NCBI GenBank assembly: GCA_027563935.2
Contig: CM050449.1
Location: 43,560,507 to 43,624,506, forward strand
Reading direction: 5' to 3'
DNA from: Costus lasius
Taxonomy: Eukaryota > Streptophyta > Magnoliopsida > Zingiberales > Costaceae
DNA: 64,000 bases
The notes under the pieces were generated by a model. The model saw only the letters and a list, made by a program, of their open reading frames with translations, had not been told where the DNA came from and ran no database searches. Positions 11,306 through 23,381 of this stretch are shown one piece after another. How positions within the stretch are numbered: position 1 is the first letter of the stretch; each line of letters starts with the position of its first letter. Both the position numbers and the translations under genes were made by a program.

Positions 11306-13009
11306 TGAAAGAAACCCTAATATGGGGATGAAACCCTATACATGCGCATCTAGCAAGCATGACGGAAAGAGGGTTTCTAAAAGATCGCATATGATAACCA
11401 TATGATCAACTTGAAGCTATGAGTTTAGATCTATACCATAGCCATAGATTGGAGGTCGGCTTGGAAGAAGAGAGCAACTTTGATCTCCTCCAAAAGTTCA
11501 CACACAAAGGTGATGAAGACTCCTAACTTGCGCACCTCTTGTGCTAGCAAAAGTGCCAAGATGTCAATGATCGAGTGTAGGGAAGAGATGAAGACTTCCT
11601 TTTTCTTGGCCGGTTCCTCTTCTTCTCGTCAACCCCCTCACTTGCTCGAGAGCAAAATCGTTTCACCAAGCAACTCGAGAGAGGTGTAACCGAAAGAACA
11701 TTAGGGAGACTTCAAGCCATGAACGCATATGCGTTTTCATTTTGGAACTTTCCAAAAATGGCAACCATTAAGAGTATGCGTTCATGCGTTCATGTCTCCA
11801 TGAACCAAACGCAACTCCTTCTCCCTCTTGAACCATGCGCTCAACCCATGAGCCGGTTCAATATCCTTGGTTCAATAGCGAAACCAAATCAGCCCAAGCA
11901 TTAAGTCTAGATCAAATTAGACCCCAAAGTCCTAGATCTGACCATTCATCATCTGACGCTTCTGATCGTATCGATCTAGCATCATCTCTCTCGATCGAAG
12001 CTTACCGATCTAAAGCCCTAATCAATCAAACATGATCAGACCAGATCTCACTTACAATCAGAGATTAAATCCCTTTAAACTGAACCGAAACAATTCAGTC
12101 CACACGATCTGACTTAAGCAAGCCATATCACCAAATTGTGCGACCCTAAGGGTTTCCTTTAAATGTCGGTAACGATAACTTTCGTTATCACGACCAGTGA
12201 GGGGTATCTAGCAACACATCACTGTCTCCCGATATAAAGGAAAGAGTCTTCCAAGACTACACCCAAACCATGGCACAAGTGTGAATCAAACTCACGAGGC
12301 ATGCATGTTTCCTTTGCCACTGGATGTTCTTATTGGACAAGCATGTCAAGCCTGTAACTCCAATACGATGAGCATGATTAGATCAGATGAACACAGTCAT
12401 CTGGGTATGGCCATACACTATCTCAATCTTCTCATACAGGGGGGCCCTTTAGAACATCACACTCCTTGAACAAGGAGACGGCAATCCTTTATCTATCACA
12501 AGTGCCCTAACCTGACTCAAGCTCACCATCCAAGATAGTCTATAATCATTATGTTTCAAATGATATTGAACTACCTCAAAACAATGACAATCATCATTTA
12601 GAAACACAAGTGATCTCAAGTCAAAGGACATGTGCCACTTGCTGCTTTCAAGGATTATTCACATTGTGACAAACAATTGAATATCCTAGTAGGGTCTGTC
12701 CAGTACATCCAATGTACCCATGAGTCTACATCTTATTCCATGCTCGAAGCATCCTATAAGATTAGCACACATATTAGTCTCAATCATATCAAGGCTGTCT
12801 CATGTTCACCAAGATATCTCGACTAAGGACATATAGCCTGTCAGCCTAGCTGAACAGCTTTGAGACATTATTCAGAAGTACACTTATTACAGCAGACAAG
12901 GTAACAAACTGAATAATAACCATGCCTTTATAAACACAAGAGTTTATTACATGATACTTATTACAATCCCAAAGGCCTCAAACATTAGCCTTAAGGGCAT
13001 ACCCCAACA
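11306..13009 (-). repeat. C3 5' LTR (1704 bp)
   Basis: Starts TGAAAGAAACCC and ends CCCCAACA on the plus strand, and is followed by the target duplication. Nearly identical to 3797-5500. Confidence 0.96.
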
Positions 13010-13014
13010 TAGAC
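13010..13014. repeat. Target site duplication of C3, right copy (TAGAC)
   Basis: Pairs with 3792-3796. Confidence 0.95.
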
Positions 13015-14257
13015 TACTTCCCCCATCTATCACTACTTTGCACATGTTGCCATTGCACTTCGTGTAGGTGTGGAAAATACAGGTCCTACGCCAGTCCTCG
13101 GTTGGGGTAGGTTTGATTAGGGTGCACCTAACCACTCCTAAGGTGTCGGGGGTTTGCTCTTCACCACTATCATAAACTAGTTCTTCACAAATCATACATC
13201 CAGAGTCAGGGTTATGGGTTTCCTCATGGTTTTCCTCATAGGTTTCTTCACGTCTTTCTTCACCTAAGTACAGGACTCTCTTGGGGCAATCTTTCATATA
13301 GTGTCCTACTTGGTGGCAAGCATGGCAAGTGACTCTAGGTTCTTGGATAGTCCTAGGTTTAGAGGGTGTTGATGTTGGGGCTTTGGGTTGAGAGCTTGAG
13401 GGGTTTGAGGAGGGTGCCTTAGGATAAGTTCTAGGGGAACTTAACTCTCTCCTAAAAGCTCTCTTTATGTTTTCTTCTACCTCTAAGGCTCTTTGGTAGG
13501 CGACTTCCCTAGACTCTATTTGGAAATAGGTCATTCCTCTTTTGATTTCGGGTCTAAGTCCATTCTTGTACCTGCTAAGGGAGACATGGGATTCTTCATG
13601 GATGCCACTCCTTAAAAGGAGCTCATCAAACCTAGTGGTGTAATCGGTGACAGTTTGACTACCTTGGACTAGGCTCATGGCTTCATCAATTATTTTAAGT
13701 TGGAAGTAGGGAGGGACATATTTTTCCCTAAGTTTGTCTCGCATCTCTTCCCATCTCTCAATAGGAGGGCGTCTAAACATTTCTATGTTCTTCTCTATGC
13801 TTGTCTAGTATAACCTAGCAGTACCTTCTAAGAGACATCGGGTGAACCTAACCTTAGATCGACTAGGCATCATGCTCCAGTCAAAATATCGTTCGAGTTT
13901 ATCCACCCAATCTAAGAACTCTCTAGGGTCAAGGGAACCACTAAAGGTTGGGGGTGAGAGTTTGATGTTGCGTTGCACTTCATCCTCCCTAGGTCTGTGG
14001 TAGGGTTGAGCACGTGGCTCCTCCCATTCAGGTTCTTGGTCCTCCCTAGGAAGATCTCTATGGTTTTGGGTGGGTGGTTCTAGGATGGGTCCATTTGAGG
14101 TGTGACTAGGGGTTCTAGAACCTCTATTAGTTTCTAGGTTTTGCATCCTTGTTTCCATTTGGTCAAACCTCTCTACCATCATTTGATAAATCCTATCAAT
14201 TCTGTCAGGTTCAGTTTCAGGGTGGTTATTGTAGTTTGCACCAGATCTAGTAGTCAT
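13010..14257 (-). pseudogene. gag: G gag and protease N-terminus
   Basis: ATG at 14257 opens a gypsy Gag frame. It has a short N-terminus (MTTRSG), a low-complexity acidic/proline stretch, then the retrotransposon gag domain (PPTFSGSLDP, LDWVDKLERYF, then ERWEEMRDKLREKYVP...QGSQTVTDYTTRFDEL). Next come a Pro/Ser-rich linker, the zinc knuckle CHACHQVGHYMKDC near 13300 and the start of a retropepsin (CKVVIDGGSS, with DGG rather than DSG). A TAG at 13807-13805 interrupts the frame just after GTARLY, where related Gags have Trp, so it is probably TGG changed to TAG; the frame before and after is the same. At 13010 the frame is cut by C3 and resumes at 3791. Confidence 0.92.
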
Positions 14258-14443
14258 TGTGGTAATAGTTTTGAAAAAAAAGAGTAGTTTTGAAAAATAA
14301 GGCTACTAAGAGTAATATGATAAGTATAGTAGCAGATTATGAAAACCACTTCTTTAAAACACCTAGGTCCAAGAAAAGTCTTAGAAGTTGAAATTTAGTT
14401 TTGAGGCTAAAAATCTATTCTAAGAAACGCTCTGATACCAAAC
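14258..14443 (-). other. G leader and primer binding site
   Basis: Short leader. Minus-strand TGGTATCAGAGC at 14440-14429 is complementary to initiator Met tRNA and sits three bases from the LTR. Confidence 0.85.
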
Positions 14444-16073
14444 TGATGGAGGTGGGATCACTCACAAATAAGGGTGCATGCAAACAACGCTTTACGAAAA
14501 TATATTTTTTGTATTTTTAGATAAAACCCGAATTTACTCTAACGGAGTTGGAAAATATATATTTTGTATTTTATAGATAGAGAAAGCGACACTAAGTTAC
14601 TTAAGACTACTAAAAGAAATGACACTTTAAACTACGAAATGAAATGACTAGTAGGAATACTCACCGTGCGACCCTTGAGAATAGAAGGATCGTATCGTCC
14701 CAATCTTCAATGGTCCTACTCTGATGGAAGGTATTGCATCATTACAAGCAAACACAGACAAACGAGATCCGTACACACCACGGATTCATATTACAAATTA
14801 AAACTAAGGGGGAGGTTAAGCCTCACAAGTTCCCTTAACACTTTAACTAAAGAGAGAAAGAGGGGAAAGAAGAAAAAGCCTTGCGCTTAGAAAAGAACCC
14901 TTCAAGTCCTTGCGCCACCTTCAAACAAAATTCAGATTAGTGTAGAACTAAGCTCTAAAGATTTAAAGAAGGTGAAGGGGAAAGAACTTTGCCGCAGAGG
15001 TCTTCTTGATGCAAGTCTCCTTGTTGGCCGAAAGTGTTGAAGTTTCAAGAGGCTCTTGAATCTTGGCCAAGACTAAGGTTGAAGATCCTTCTTTAGGGCT
15101 CGCCAAAGATGTATAAGAGATCCTTCAAGGAGTTGGATGCGTTGAGGACTTGAGAAGAAGGGGAAGAAGGGAAAGGGCTCGGCCCTTTAGAGGATAGGGG
15201 GAGGTAGAAGATTCTTTAGGCGACACAAGCACCAATGCTAACACAAGGTTTTTTTCAACTAGGCAACTAATAGACAATGAGAAGAGGATTACAATTTATA
15301 GGCTCAACAAGCCATGGGCAAGGGTGACAATTCACCCTAGGCGCAAGCATAAAGATTAAGGAAGAAATTAATGCTCATTTAAGACATTTCCTTTAGCCAT
15401 TTTGAATTTCGAAATCTTTCTTTGATGGATCTCCTTGTGGCCGATTTCCTCTTGAGCTCCTTCCTTGTTTGAGATGGCGCCCCATTTGAATTTCGAAAGC
15501 ATTCCTTCAAGAGCATGGGCGGCTAAAGACTTCCAAAGATGGCTCCACAAATTGGGGATCTAGATGGTGATCCCTTGATTTGTGGATCTAGATGGTGATC
15601 CCTTGATTTGTGGATCTTGATTGATCCTTGATGGCTAGGCGCATTGAAGGCTCCTCAATTGGCGATTTGTGGGCTGGTTTCTATCATTCGAATTCATTAT
15701 CATATTGGGTGGCGCCTTGGTTGATTTGGAGGGTGGAGTTGCATTCAATGTAAGCCCCTTCAACTTGAAGTCTCTAGTTGAAGTGCCTCCTTCAATAATT
15801 GGAGCTCCACTTGAGTGGCTTAGCTTGAGCTTCCTAGCTTCCCTTGAGCTGGGCTATAACCTGCCCAATTATTGACACAAAGGCCAGTAGACTATTCTAG
15901 GAGGTAATGCATGAACAAATAAGGAAACTACACAGTGCACTAGAGCTTTATTCAAGGCAAATAAGGAAAGTGCAAATAAGGAAAGAAAGGTGACCTAGGA
16001 GGAAAAGCCATATCTGATGGGCTTCCTCCTAGCCCTTTCAGATCTTCTTGGGGCAGGGTTGGCCTCTCCATCA
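14444..16073 (-). repeat. G 5' LTR (1630 bp)
   Basis: Bounded by an 8-bp inverted repeat, TGATGGAG at 14444 and CTCCATCA at 16066-16073. The left edge touches the primer site and the right edge touches resumed N1 reverse-transcriptase sequence. No coding frame in it is convincing. A TATA-like TATAAAT is on the minus strand at 15300-15294. Confidence 0.88.
15294..15300 (-). promoter_or_regulatory. Possible TATA box in G LTR
   Basis: Minus-strand CCTATAAATTG inside the LTR, about 770 bases from its start. Position and sequence suit an LTR promoter; no other evidence. Confidence 0.35.
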
Positions 16074-16078
16074 GATCC
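16074..16078. repeat. Putative target site duplication of G (GATCC)
   Basis: Lies between the LTR end CTCCATCA and N1 coding sequence. The partner would be left of the window. Confidence 0.55.
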
Positions 16079-17603
16079 CTAATGGACTTAAAACTCAGCT
16101 ATTAGTGAAAATTTCATCATTATCCACCCAGTGGATTTGCCTGAAATTACTGTTCACTAGCTTGCCTTTTAAGGTAACAATGTTACCTTCCATGTCTATC
16201 TTCCTAGAAGATTTATTTATAGCCTATGGGAATTACCCCTTTGGCAGCTTATCCAAGTCCCAGACTTGATTAGCAGACATGGAGTCCATTATGGTTCTCA
16301 TGGCCCTTAGCCATTTCTTGGAATCTGGTCCACCGACTGCTTCCATTTCCTCATAAGTCTTAGGTTCATCCTTGATGAAAAATTCATCATGGCCAGCATA
16401 TCGAATCGATCCAGACTTATGTGGTTCCTGTGTTACTTGAACCACAGGTTGACTTTCAACTTGTATGTGAGATTTTGCTCTCCATCTGTGTCTAATTATA
16501 TTGTGGTTGATTCTGGACCTTGTCCAAATCAAATCTACTCCCACTAGCTTCTTTCAAAAGAAATACTTTATCAAGAGAGACAGCAGTTTGAGCAATAAAT
16601 ATTTTGTTCTCTTTGGGATAGAATTAGTACTCTACAGTGCACCACAAACACATACTTTTGAATCACTGCACATTACATTCCCAATTCCATTGAAGAAATG
16701 GGATATTTGCAATTCGCAACTCAAAAGCTAACTTAGACACACTTTCCAATGGAGTGACAGTACATCTGTTTACATGGCGTCAAAGTAGTAAATTTGCATG
16801 ACTATTCAAAGATGGAACCACATCCAATGTGTTCCTCTTTCCTTCTTTGAAATTCACCATACAGTGGTGTTCCAAGTAAGCTGTGAGATAATCCCCACAC
16901 TCTTTAGGATAGTCATCAAATTTTCCACTAATCACCTTGATCCAATCAAAGTGCTTTAATAGATCCTCCAATTTGATTATGTACTTCATTTTGAACTTCT
17001 TGGATTTCTCCAAAGTTCTTGGGTTGGATAAGGCATACCCACACCCAATGAAGTATATAACACCTCTTAGTGCTTGTTTACATGGGTCCACATACATTGC
17101 TGTGTAATAGATCCACCAAGCCATTTACCCTTCAGCCCTTTATGGTGAAGGCAGCATCTATCACTTTGTTCCTTTGAACAAGGCTCACATTTATCATAAT
17201 CCTAAAAGGATAATGATCCCAATAGTCCATTGACCTTTGGATGTGACCATTGTTCGATGGTTCAAGAGACAATGCCATAAGAGGATGTTAATTGAATCAA
17301 TGGAACTGATATTGTGTTACATATAGAGCCACAAACTATTATCAACTGTATCACTTCAATAGAACATCTCAGATTAAAGAAAAATATTATTTATTATTTC
17401 AAACTGAAGTCCTTTCCAAAAGGAATGATGTTCTAATACATAAGCTGATACATAATAGCAAAGTTCTATATAAAGTCTTCAAGGCAGTGAGATGATATCA
17501 ACAGCAACATCCAATGCTCTGTCCCTGACTCGAGAGTCGATCCCATCAAGCCTCTTCGTCCTACTTCTTTTGAGCTCCTGCACATGTAAAACATATGTGA
17601 GCC
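16079..17603 (-). pseudogene. N1 protease, integrase and RT remnants
   Basis: Minus-strand remnants aligned by eye with family C pol. Near 17640-17570 a protease core reads SYSWVLGTVC, with Gly where family C has the catalytic Asp. Near 17110-17080 the integrase box reads HSNVCGP, with Asn for the first catalytic Asp. At 17124-16780 is a contracted integrase core whose KECG...NTLDVV pieces match family C, while the other DDE residues are gone. At 16544-16233 is the RT entry (GGPDSKKWLRAMRTIMDSMSANQVWDL). Below 16233 the frame continues brokenly to SIRD at 16079, where G interrupts. There are many stops and indels. It encodes no working enzyme. Confidence 0.8.
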
Positions 17604-18167
17604 TCACATACGGTACCTAGTACCCATGAATAAGAAGTAGACAAAAGACCTCGGTAACACAATACCTGAAGCGGATGGATTACATCCCTTCTTCTTTGCC
17701 ATACTCTTCTTGGCCATTAATCCTCTTCGAAATACCCATGCATTCCCAGTCTTCCAAAGTATTAGCTTCGAAGATACATAACCATGGTCATTCTCAGATT
17801 CAAGCATACACTCTGAAGATCCAACAGAACTCTCCTGATCATTGTCTATAGAGCATGGTGTGAAGAGACCTTTGAGATGTATGATAAGATCATAAATCCC
17901 CATCTCATCACATTCAACCTTGACCTCTGGGGTCATGCACTCTAAGACAAGAGCAGTGTACTGTTCGTTATCTTCACAATGTTCAAGATAGACATTCCAC
18001 TCCCAATCATTAGTGAAATACACACTGGGCTGGGATGGAGGTCTTTCAAGAAGATGCACCTTATTCTCTTGTTCCAGTATCTTGGACAAAATCTTGAACC
18101 AATTTATCCAGTTTGTCCCATCCAACTTATTTTTATAAAGTTTCAATCTTAGATCAGGAGATGCCTT
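17604..18167 (-). pseudogene. gag: N1 gag
   Basis: An open minus-strand frame homologous to N2 gag (26286-26855): KNKLDGTNWINWFKILS, LLERPPSQP, WEWNVYLEHCEDNEQYTALVL, MTPEVKVECDEMGIYDLIIHLKGLF. This is the UBN2/copia Gag core, which packages element RNA in virus-like particles. At the place of N2's ATG, N1 has AAG (18167-18165), so the start is lost; no alternative ATG lies in the conserved N-terminus. The C-terminus (KKSMAKKKGCNPSASG) goes straight into the protease region with no CCHC zinc knuckle, unlike family C. Moderately diverged from N2, so an older separate copy. Confidence 0.8.
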
Positions 18168-19588
18168 CTACAATAAGCAAATAAGTAAAATAAGTACAAT
18201 GATAAAGCATTTATCAAGGAATTTAAATTAAATGCTATGCTCCCACTATTTCCAAAACAAGTTGAGAACTCTCTAACTCAACATGGAAATAAGTGAGTAG
18301 GATCCCAATTTCACATAAGGTCTCCGCGACTCACGAGGGTGAGTTGGGATGCACAGAGAGTCTCATGCTTCCTTAGGTAGGCATGCCAGTCAATTGTGCC
18401 ATGCACAATTCCTCTTAGTTAAGACAGACTAGGCGCCCTGTGTCCAGCGAGGGCTGGATACAACACAGAACCCTATCCTCTCAACAGCTGCCTCTAGTGA
18501 TTCATCATGTTAGTGTCATATGAAAAACTAGTCAAGTCTGATCCTAACCGTTATGCCCAGGGTCAACGAATTTCCTTGCGAAGGCACGCCTAGGTTAAAA
18601 CTGGATTGGGGAAATCATTGTCACCACACACCTTCTAAAGATAAGTGGGTGTATCCCACGAGGGTGGGAAACAGTTCACAACACCACCGATCAATAGTTT
18701 GATGAGGGCTACGCGTTAGAAGGCTATCGACTTGATATTGTATTGAGAGTTTTTGCATGTTTGTTTTATTCTTTTCTAGCATGCAGTTTTCCTATGGTTA
18801 TGGCAGCAAAGGAAAAACATCACAGGCATGCTATGGACAAAATAATAAACCATCACAGGCATGCTAGTTTGGTCGATATGGTCATAGCCCTTTTCACACA
18901 CATAACTTGTCACGAGCCATGTGACATGTTATCGCGCATCCAAGGGTTGCGAGTCCCTAAAGCAGATCAGCCCATGCCAGAAGCCGAAAGCATATGTCCT
19001 TCCTTCAGCCGCAAGTCCATCACCACGCTTCCAAAGCTGGCGCCACTTCTGACTCCGATTGAAGAAGACTCCTTGTTGTCAAGATGAAACCTTAACCTAT
19101 CTTATAATTCTACATCTATTCTAAACAAGATGAAAAATTCTTTACAACAAGATAGGGAGAGAACCACACGCAGGTGGAAAGAGATTTTACAAGCATTCAT
19201 CACAAGTGGAAACATGCTTCCACATCACAACACAGGAAGGCACTCGCTATGACCATATCAACCCAATCAAGTGGCGCATGTAAAATTTGAAAATCCAGAA
19301 AAATCAAATTTTAGCACCTTATGCGCCAACATCATCCAAAGCACTCTCTTAACCAAATTTATGCCAAAATTTAGATCAAGTTTCATGATGATTTCATAGA
19401 CCCTATCGGCTGGCAGTTTTGTTAGATCAAGAGACCCGGCCAGTCCGAAGACACAATGCCCATCCTACTTGACAAAACCACATGCGCCTTTGGTCTTAAA
19501 TCAAGCATAAACAAAATCCAAGTTTCGGCCACAAAGATGAGAAGAGAGGTCTGGATGAAAAACGCTTTCTACATGAAACGCGCATGGA
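18168..19588 (-). other. N1 5' leader (untranslated), truncated
   Basis: The inverse of N2's leader (24860-26285). It carries the same three CCTC-loop hairpins (near 18330-18350, 18440-18460 and 18650-18675) and the AATTGTGC/GCACAATT stem near 18390-18410. The first 80 or so bases next to the primer site are missing at the 19586 junction. An open frame at 18743-19087 on the plus strand lies inside and is not a gene. Confidence 0.78.
19586..19588. other. Inverted junction N1 leader / N2 gag with 3-bp overlap
   Basis: Left of here the sequence is the inverse of N2's leader (AAACGCGCATGGA). Right of here it is N2 gag from its middle (GGAATGCATGGAAATTT). The shared GGA is microhomology, as expected for end joining after a deletion. 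Confidence 0.75.
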
Positions 19589-22337
19589 ATGCATGGAAAT
19601 TTCAGGATGGATTAAGGCCCAGGAAGAGCATGGCACAAAAGAAGGGATGCTATCCATCTGCTTCAGGTATTGTGTTACTGAGGTCTTTATGTCTACTTCT
19701 TATTCATGGGTACTGGGTACTGCATGAGGAGCTTACATATGTTTTTCATATGCAGGGGCTCAAAAGAAGTAGGACAATAAGGCTTGGTGGATCGACATTC
19801 GAGTCAGGGACGGAGCATTGGATGCTGCTGTTGATGTCATCTCACTACCTTCAAAGACTTCAACTAGAACTTTGCTATTATGTACTAGCTTTTGTATTAG
19901 AACATTATGTCCATTATTTTGAATGGATTTTCAGTTCGAAATAAATTGGTATTTCTTTAAATCTGGAATGTTCTATAGTAGTGGTACAATTGATAATAGC
20001 TTGTAGTTCTGTGTGTAACACTGAATAGATCAAATCCATTGATTCAATACCATCTCTTTGCATTGTCTCTTGGGCCATAAGACAAAAGTCACATCCAAAA
20101 GTCCATGGACTATTGGGATCATTATCCTTTCAGGGTTATGATATATGTGAGCCTTGTCTAATGGACAAGATAACAGATGCTACCTTCATTTAGGAAGGAG
20201 AGAGAGGTTAGATGCTTGTTGGATCTAGTACACAGCAATGTGTGTAGACCCATGGAGACAAGCACCAAGTGGTATACTTCATTAAGTTGGGATATGTTAT
20301 ATCCAACACGTAACTTTGGAGAAATCCAAGAAGTTAAAGAATGAAGTATAGAATCGAATTGGAGAATCTATTAAAACCCTTTGATTGGATCAAAGTGGGA
20401 AGTAAAAAAAAGTGATGACTATCTTGAGGAGTGTGGGGTTGTCTCACAGCTTACTTGGAACACCACAACTGTGTGGTGAAATTCAAAGAAAGAAAAGGGA
20501 ACACATTGGATGTGGTTCCATCTTTGAATAGTCATGCAAATTTACTTCCTTTAGAGGCCATGCAAGCAACTGTTTTGACACTCCACTTTGTGTATTTGTG
20601 GGGCACTGAGAGTGCTACTTCTATCCCGATGAGAACAAAAATATTTGTTGCTCAAACTGCTGTCCTTCTTGAGGAGATAACTTTTTGAAAGAAGTTGGTG
20701 GGAGTAGATTTGATTACGACAAGATCCAAAAATCAACCACAATACAGTTAGACACAAATGGAGAGTAGATTCAAACATGCAGGTTGAAAGTCAACCTGAG
20801 GTTCAAGTAACACAGGAACCACATGAGTCTGAATGGATTCGAAATACTCTCACAGGTTGTGGGCATGACGAATTTTTCATCTAGGATGAACCTAAAGACT
20901 TGTGAGGAAATGGAAGCGGTCAGTGGACCAGATTCCAAGAAATGGCTGAGCGCCATAAGAACCATAATGGACTCCATGTCTGCTAATCAAGTGTGGGACT
21001 TGATTGAGCCGCCAAAGGGGTAACACCCAGAGGCTGTATGTGGATCTTCTTGGAAGATAGACATGAAAGGTAACATTGTTACCTATGATGACAAGCTAGT
21101 GAATGAAATTTCAGATAAGTCCACTGGGTGGATAGCGATGAAATTTTTCACCGATAGCTTTGTTTGAGTCCATTAGGTATCTACTTGTCTTAATTGCATG
21201 TTCTGTTATAGCGTGTTGTTATGAAAATTGCTTTTCTTAATGGACGTCTGGAAGAGGATGTCTAGATGGAAATAGCCAAAATATTTTCATACAGTCGCCA
21301 TAAAGATATGTATGGTATTATACAAGTATCCTGTGTTTACAAGAAGATCAGTGGGAGCATCATAATGTTTCTTGTTCTAATTGATTGACGATATTCTCCT
21401 CACTTGAAATGACATCCTAGCTCTTCACGCGGTGAAGTACAGGCTTGGAATGTATTTCGAGAAGAATGACCTAGGGAATGCAGCCTACATCCTAGGCATG
21501 TGGATCAACTGGGATCCAAGAAAGTCATTGCCCTTTAGTCAATCTACGTTCATCCAAGAGATTCTAGAGAGGTTCATATTGGATCATTCCAAAGGATGAT
21601 ACCTTCCAGAGAGACATGGTCTGATTCTCTCCATGATGCAATGTCTTTTGACACAGCAGGAGAGAGACAACATGATTCTATAGTCCTAATACATTGGGTA
21701 TAGGATAGATCATGTTTTGTGCAACTAGCACAAGACTATGTGTGGCGAATGCTTGGAGCATGGCCAGTAAGTTTCAATCAGATCCTAGTGTTCAAACATT
21801 GGATAGCTGTGAAAGCAATCCTTCGTACTTGGAAAGTATAAAGGATTGAATTTTAGTCTGTGATAGACAGGAAGAACTTTGTGTACTAGGTACACTGACA
21901 CTTCGTTCCGGTCTAATGACTATCGTTCACAGTCAGGATTTGCTTTTTGCCTTGATGTGGTGTTGTTGGCTGAAAGTGCTTTATGCAAACTGCAGTGGCA
22001 AATTCTACAATAAGGCTGAGTACATTGCAGCTTCTTATGGCAGCCAAGGAAGCAGCTTCATTCATTTGAACTTGATTTAGTCCCTGATGCTTGATGGTCC
22101 AGTATAGTTCTTACTGGGGCCGTAAGCATGTGTAAAGGAACTTAGCACTCAAGTATGTACTGCAGTGATATCATCTGATCTTAGAGATCATGGATAAAGA
22201 TGATGATTCAAACTTGTTAAAATAAACACAGATAGCAATCTGGAAAAACCCACTGACATAGCCTCTGGCGCAGCGGAAGCTAAATATGTCATACTAGAGA
22301 CATGGGACTGAATAAATTCAGTTGCCCTTGGTCTTAG
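19586..22337 (+). pseudogene. N2 first internal copy: gag end to RNase H remnants
   Basis: Begins in mid gag (NAWKFQDGLRPRKSM), then a protease core SYSWVLGTA followed by TGA, with Gly replacing the catalytic Asp. The integrase box near 20229-20260 is HSNVCRP (Asn for Asp). The integrase core is contracted near 20340-20550. The RT entry EEMEAVSGPDSKKWL...NQVWDLIEPPKG lies at 20900-21023, with broken RT at 21060-21600 and an RNase H remnant at 21890-22290. Stops and frameshifts are frequent. Almost every defect is shared with the second copy at +7124, so decay preceded the duplication, with a few private changes such as GAGGAGC at 19729 against GAGTAGC at 26850. Confidence 0.8.
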
Positions 22338-22340
22338 TGC

Positions 22341-22351
22341 AAGTGGGAGAT
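22341..22351 (+). other. N2 polypurine tract, first copy
   Basis: AAGTGGGAGAT before TGTTGG, the same tract as in family C. Confidence 0.8.
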
Positions 22352-23381
22352 TGTTGGTGTATATGCCCTGCAGACCAATGTATGGACATGGTCAGGCATT
22401 GTTTAAATGTACTTCGATAGAATTAATGAAATTGATATAATCAATAAAGGCATGGTCGTTATTATGCAGATTGCTTTACCTGCGTTGATGTATTGAATTG
22501 CATAGATAATGTCCCAGGAGTTTGGATTGGATCCATTCTCATAAGTAATCCCCGGTCAAGGTGCCTTAGCCGATATGGGACAGCTTTGGTGCATGTGAGA
22601 CTGGTGTATGGGCTGGTTAGGTGCAGGGCACAGTAACGCAGACATACAAGTGCATTGAATGCACTGGAGTGATCCACCGTGAGGATTGACTTGTCTAGTC
22701 AACAAGTCAATCTCACATGCAAGAGGTTTGCATTGATCCTTAGACTTGAGGTATTCATGTCTAGATATGATGATGGGTATGTTTTGATACAGTCTTACGT
22801 CTCTCCGTAAATGGGTGATCAAAACGACTGTCATTGAGCATGTCATAAGTCATGTAGAGACATGGATGACCAATAGTAGGATTTGCCCCTTCCTTCCGAG
22901 GAAGCATGATATCCACCTCGGGGTGCCCCACCTTATTGGTGCATGACAGGAAAGTGTGGCCACACTTGTTGAGTCATGACCAATGCATTGGATAATAAAC
23001 TTGAGACTAATCCAATGGCAGGATATCAGTTTAGGCAAAGGGATCTAGAATGCATGGGAATCCTCGTTGCTTGTTAGGGAGTTGTTGCCAGATGACTTAA
23101 GTCCTATGACATGGGTAGTAGTGATGTGTTGCTAGATACCTCTCACTACTTATGATGATATTCAATCATCATTGCTATCGTCATTAGGATCCTACCGGGT
23201 CACACGCAATAGACTCTTGACGTTGTTTTATGATCTGGAAATCTTGGAATATATTTGAGTTCATTATTCTGAGTCCAAGACAGATTCATGGTTGAATCTG
23301 AGTCCAATTGGGATTCATGAGTTTGTATATGTATCCTAGTCAAGTTGGACTTGAACAAGGGATTATATACCATGTAGGATT

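Larger units (their letters stand above)
3797..13009 (-). mobile_element. C3: full-length Ty1/copia element (9213 bp)
   Basis: Two 1704-bp LTRs, primer site, 1.9-kb leader, gag-pol, polypurine tract and a 5-bp target duplication TAGAC. The LTRs show a single difference that I can see (4392 C against 11901 T), so the insertion is recent. The gag part nevertheless has two frameshifts. Confidence 0.97.
3549..16073 (-). mobile_element. G: Ty3/gypsy element (5' part), hosting C3 and C0
   Basis: Read on the minus strand: 5' LTR (16073-14444), initiator-Met primer site, gag-protease (14257-13010), then C3, then the rest of the protease (3791-3549), then C0. Reverse transcriptase, integrase and the 3' LTR lie left of the window. 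It was inserted in N1's reverse transcriptase; the putative target copy GATCC is at 16074-16078. Confidence 0.9.

Noticed and set aside
14666..14890. 74-residue frame
   Set aside because: Lies in the G LTR; low-complexity basic end and no support.
18743..19087. 114-residue plus-strand frame with a hydrophobic start resembling a signal peptide
   Set aside because: It lies in the inverted N1 leader; the same stretch in N2 (25694-25404, minus) differs at the ends and has no context of a gene. Chance frame in untranslated sequence.
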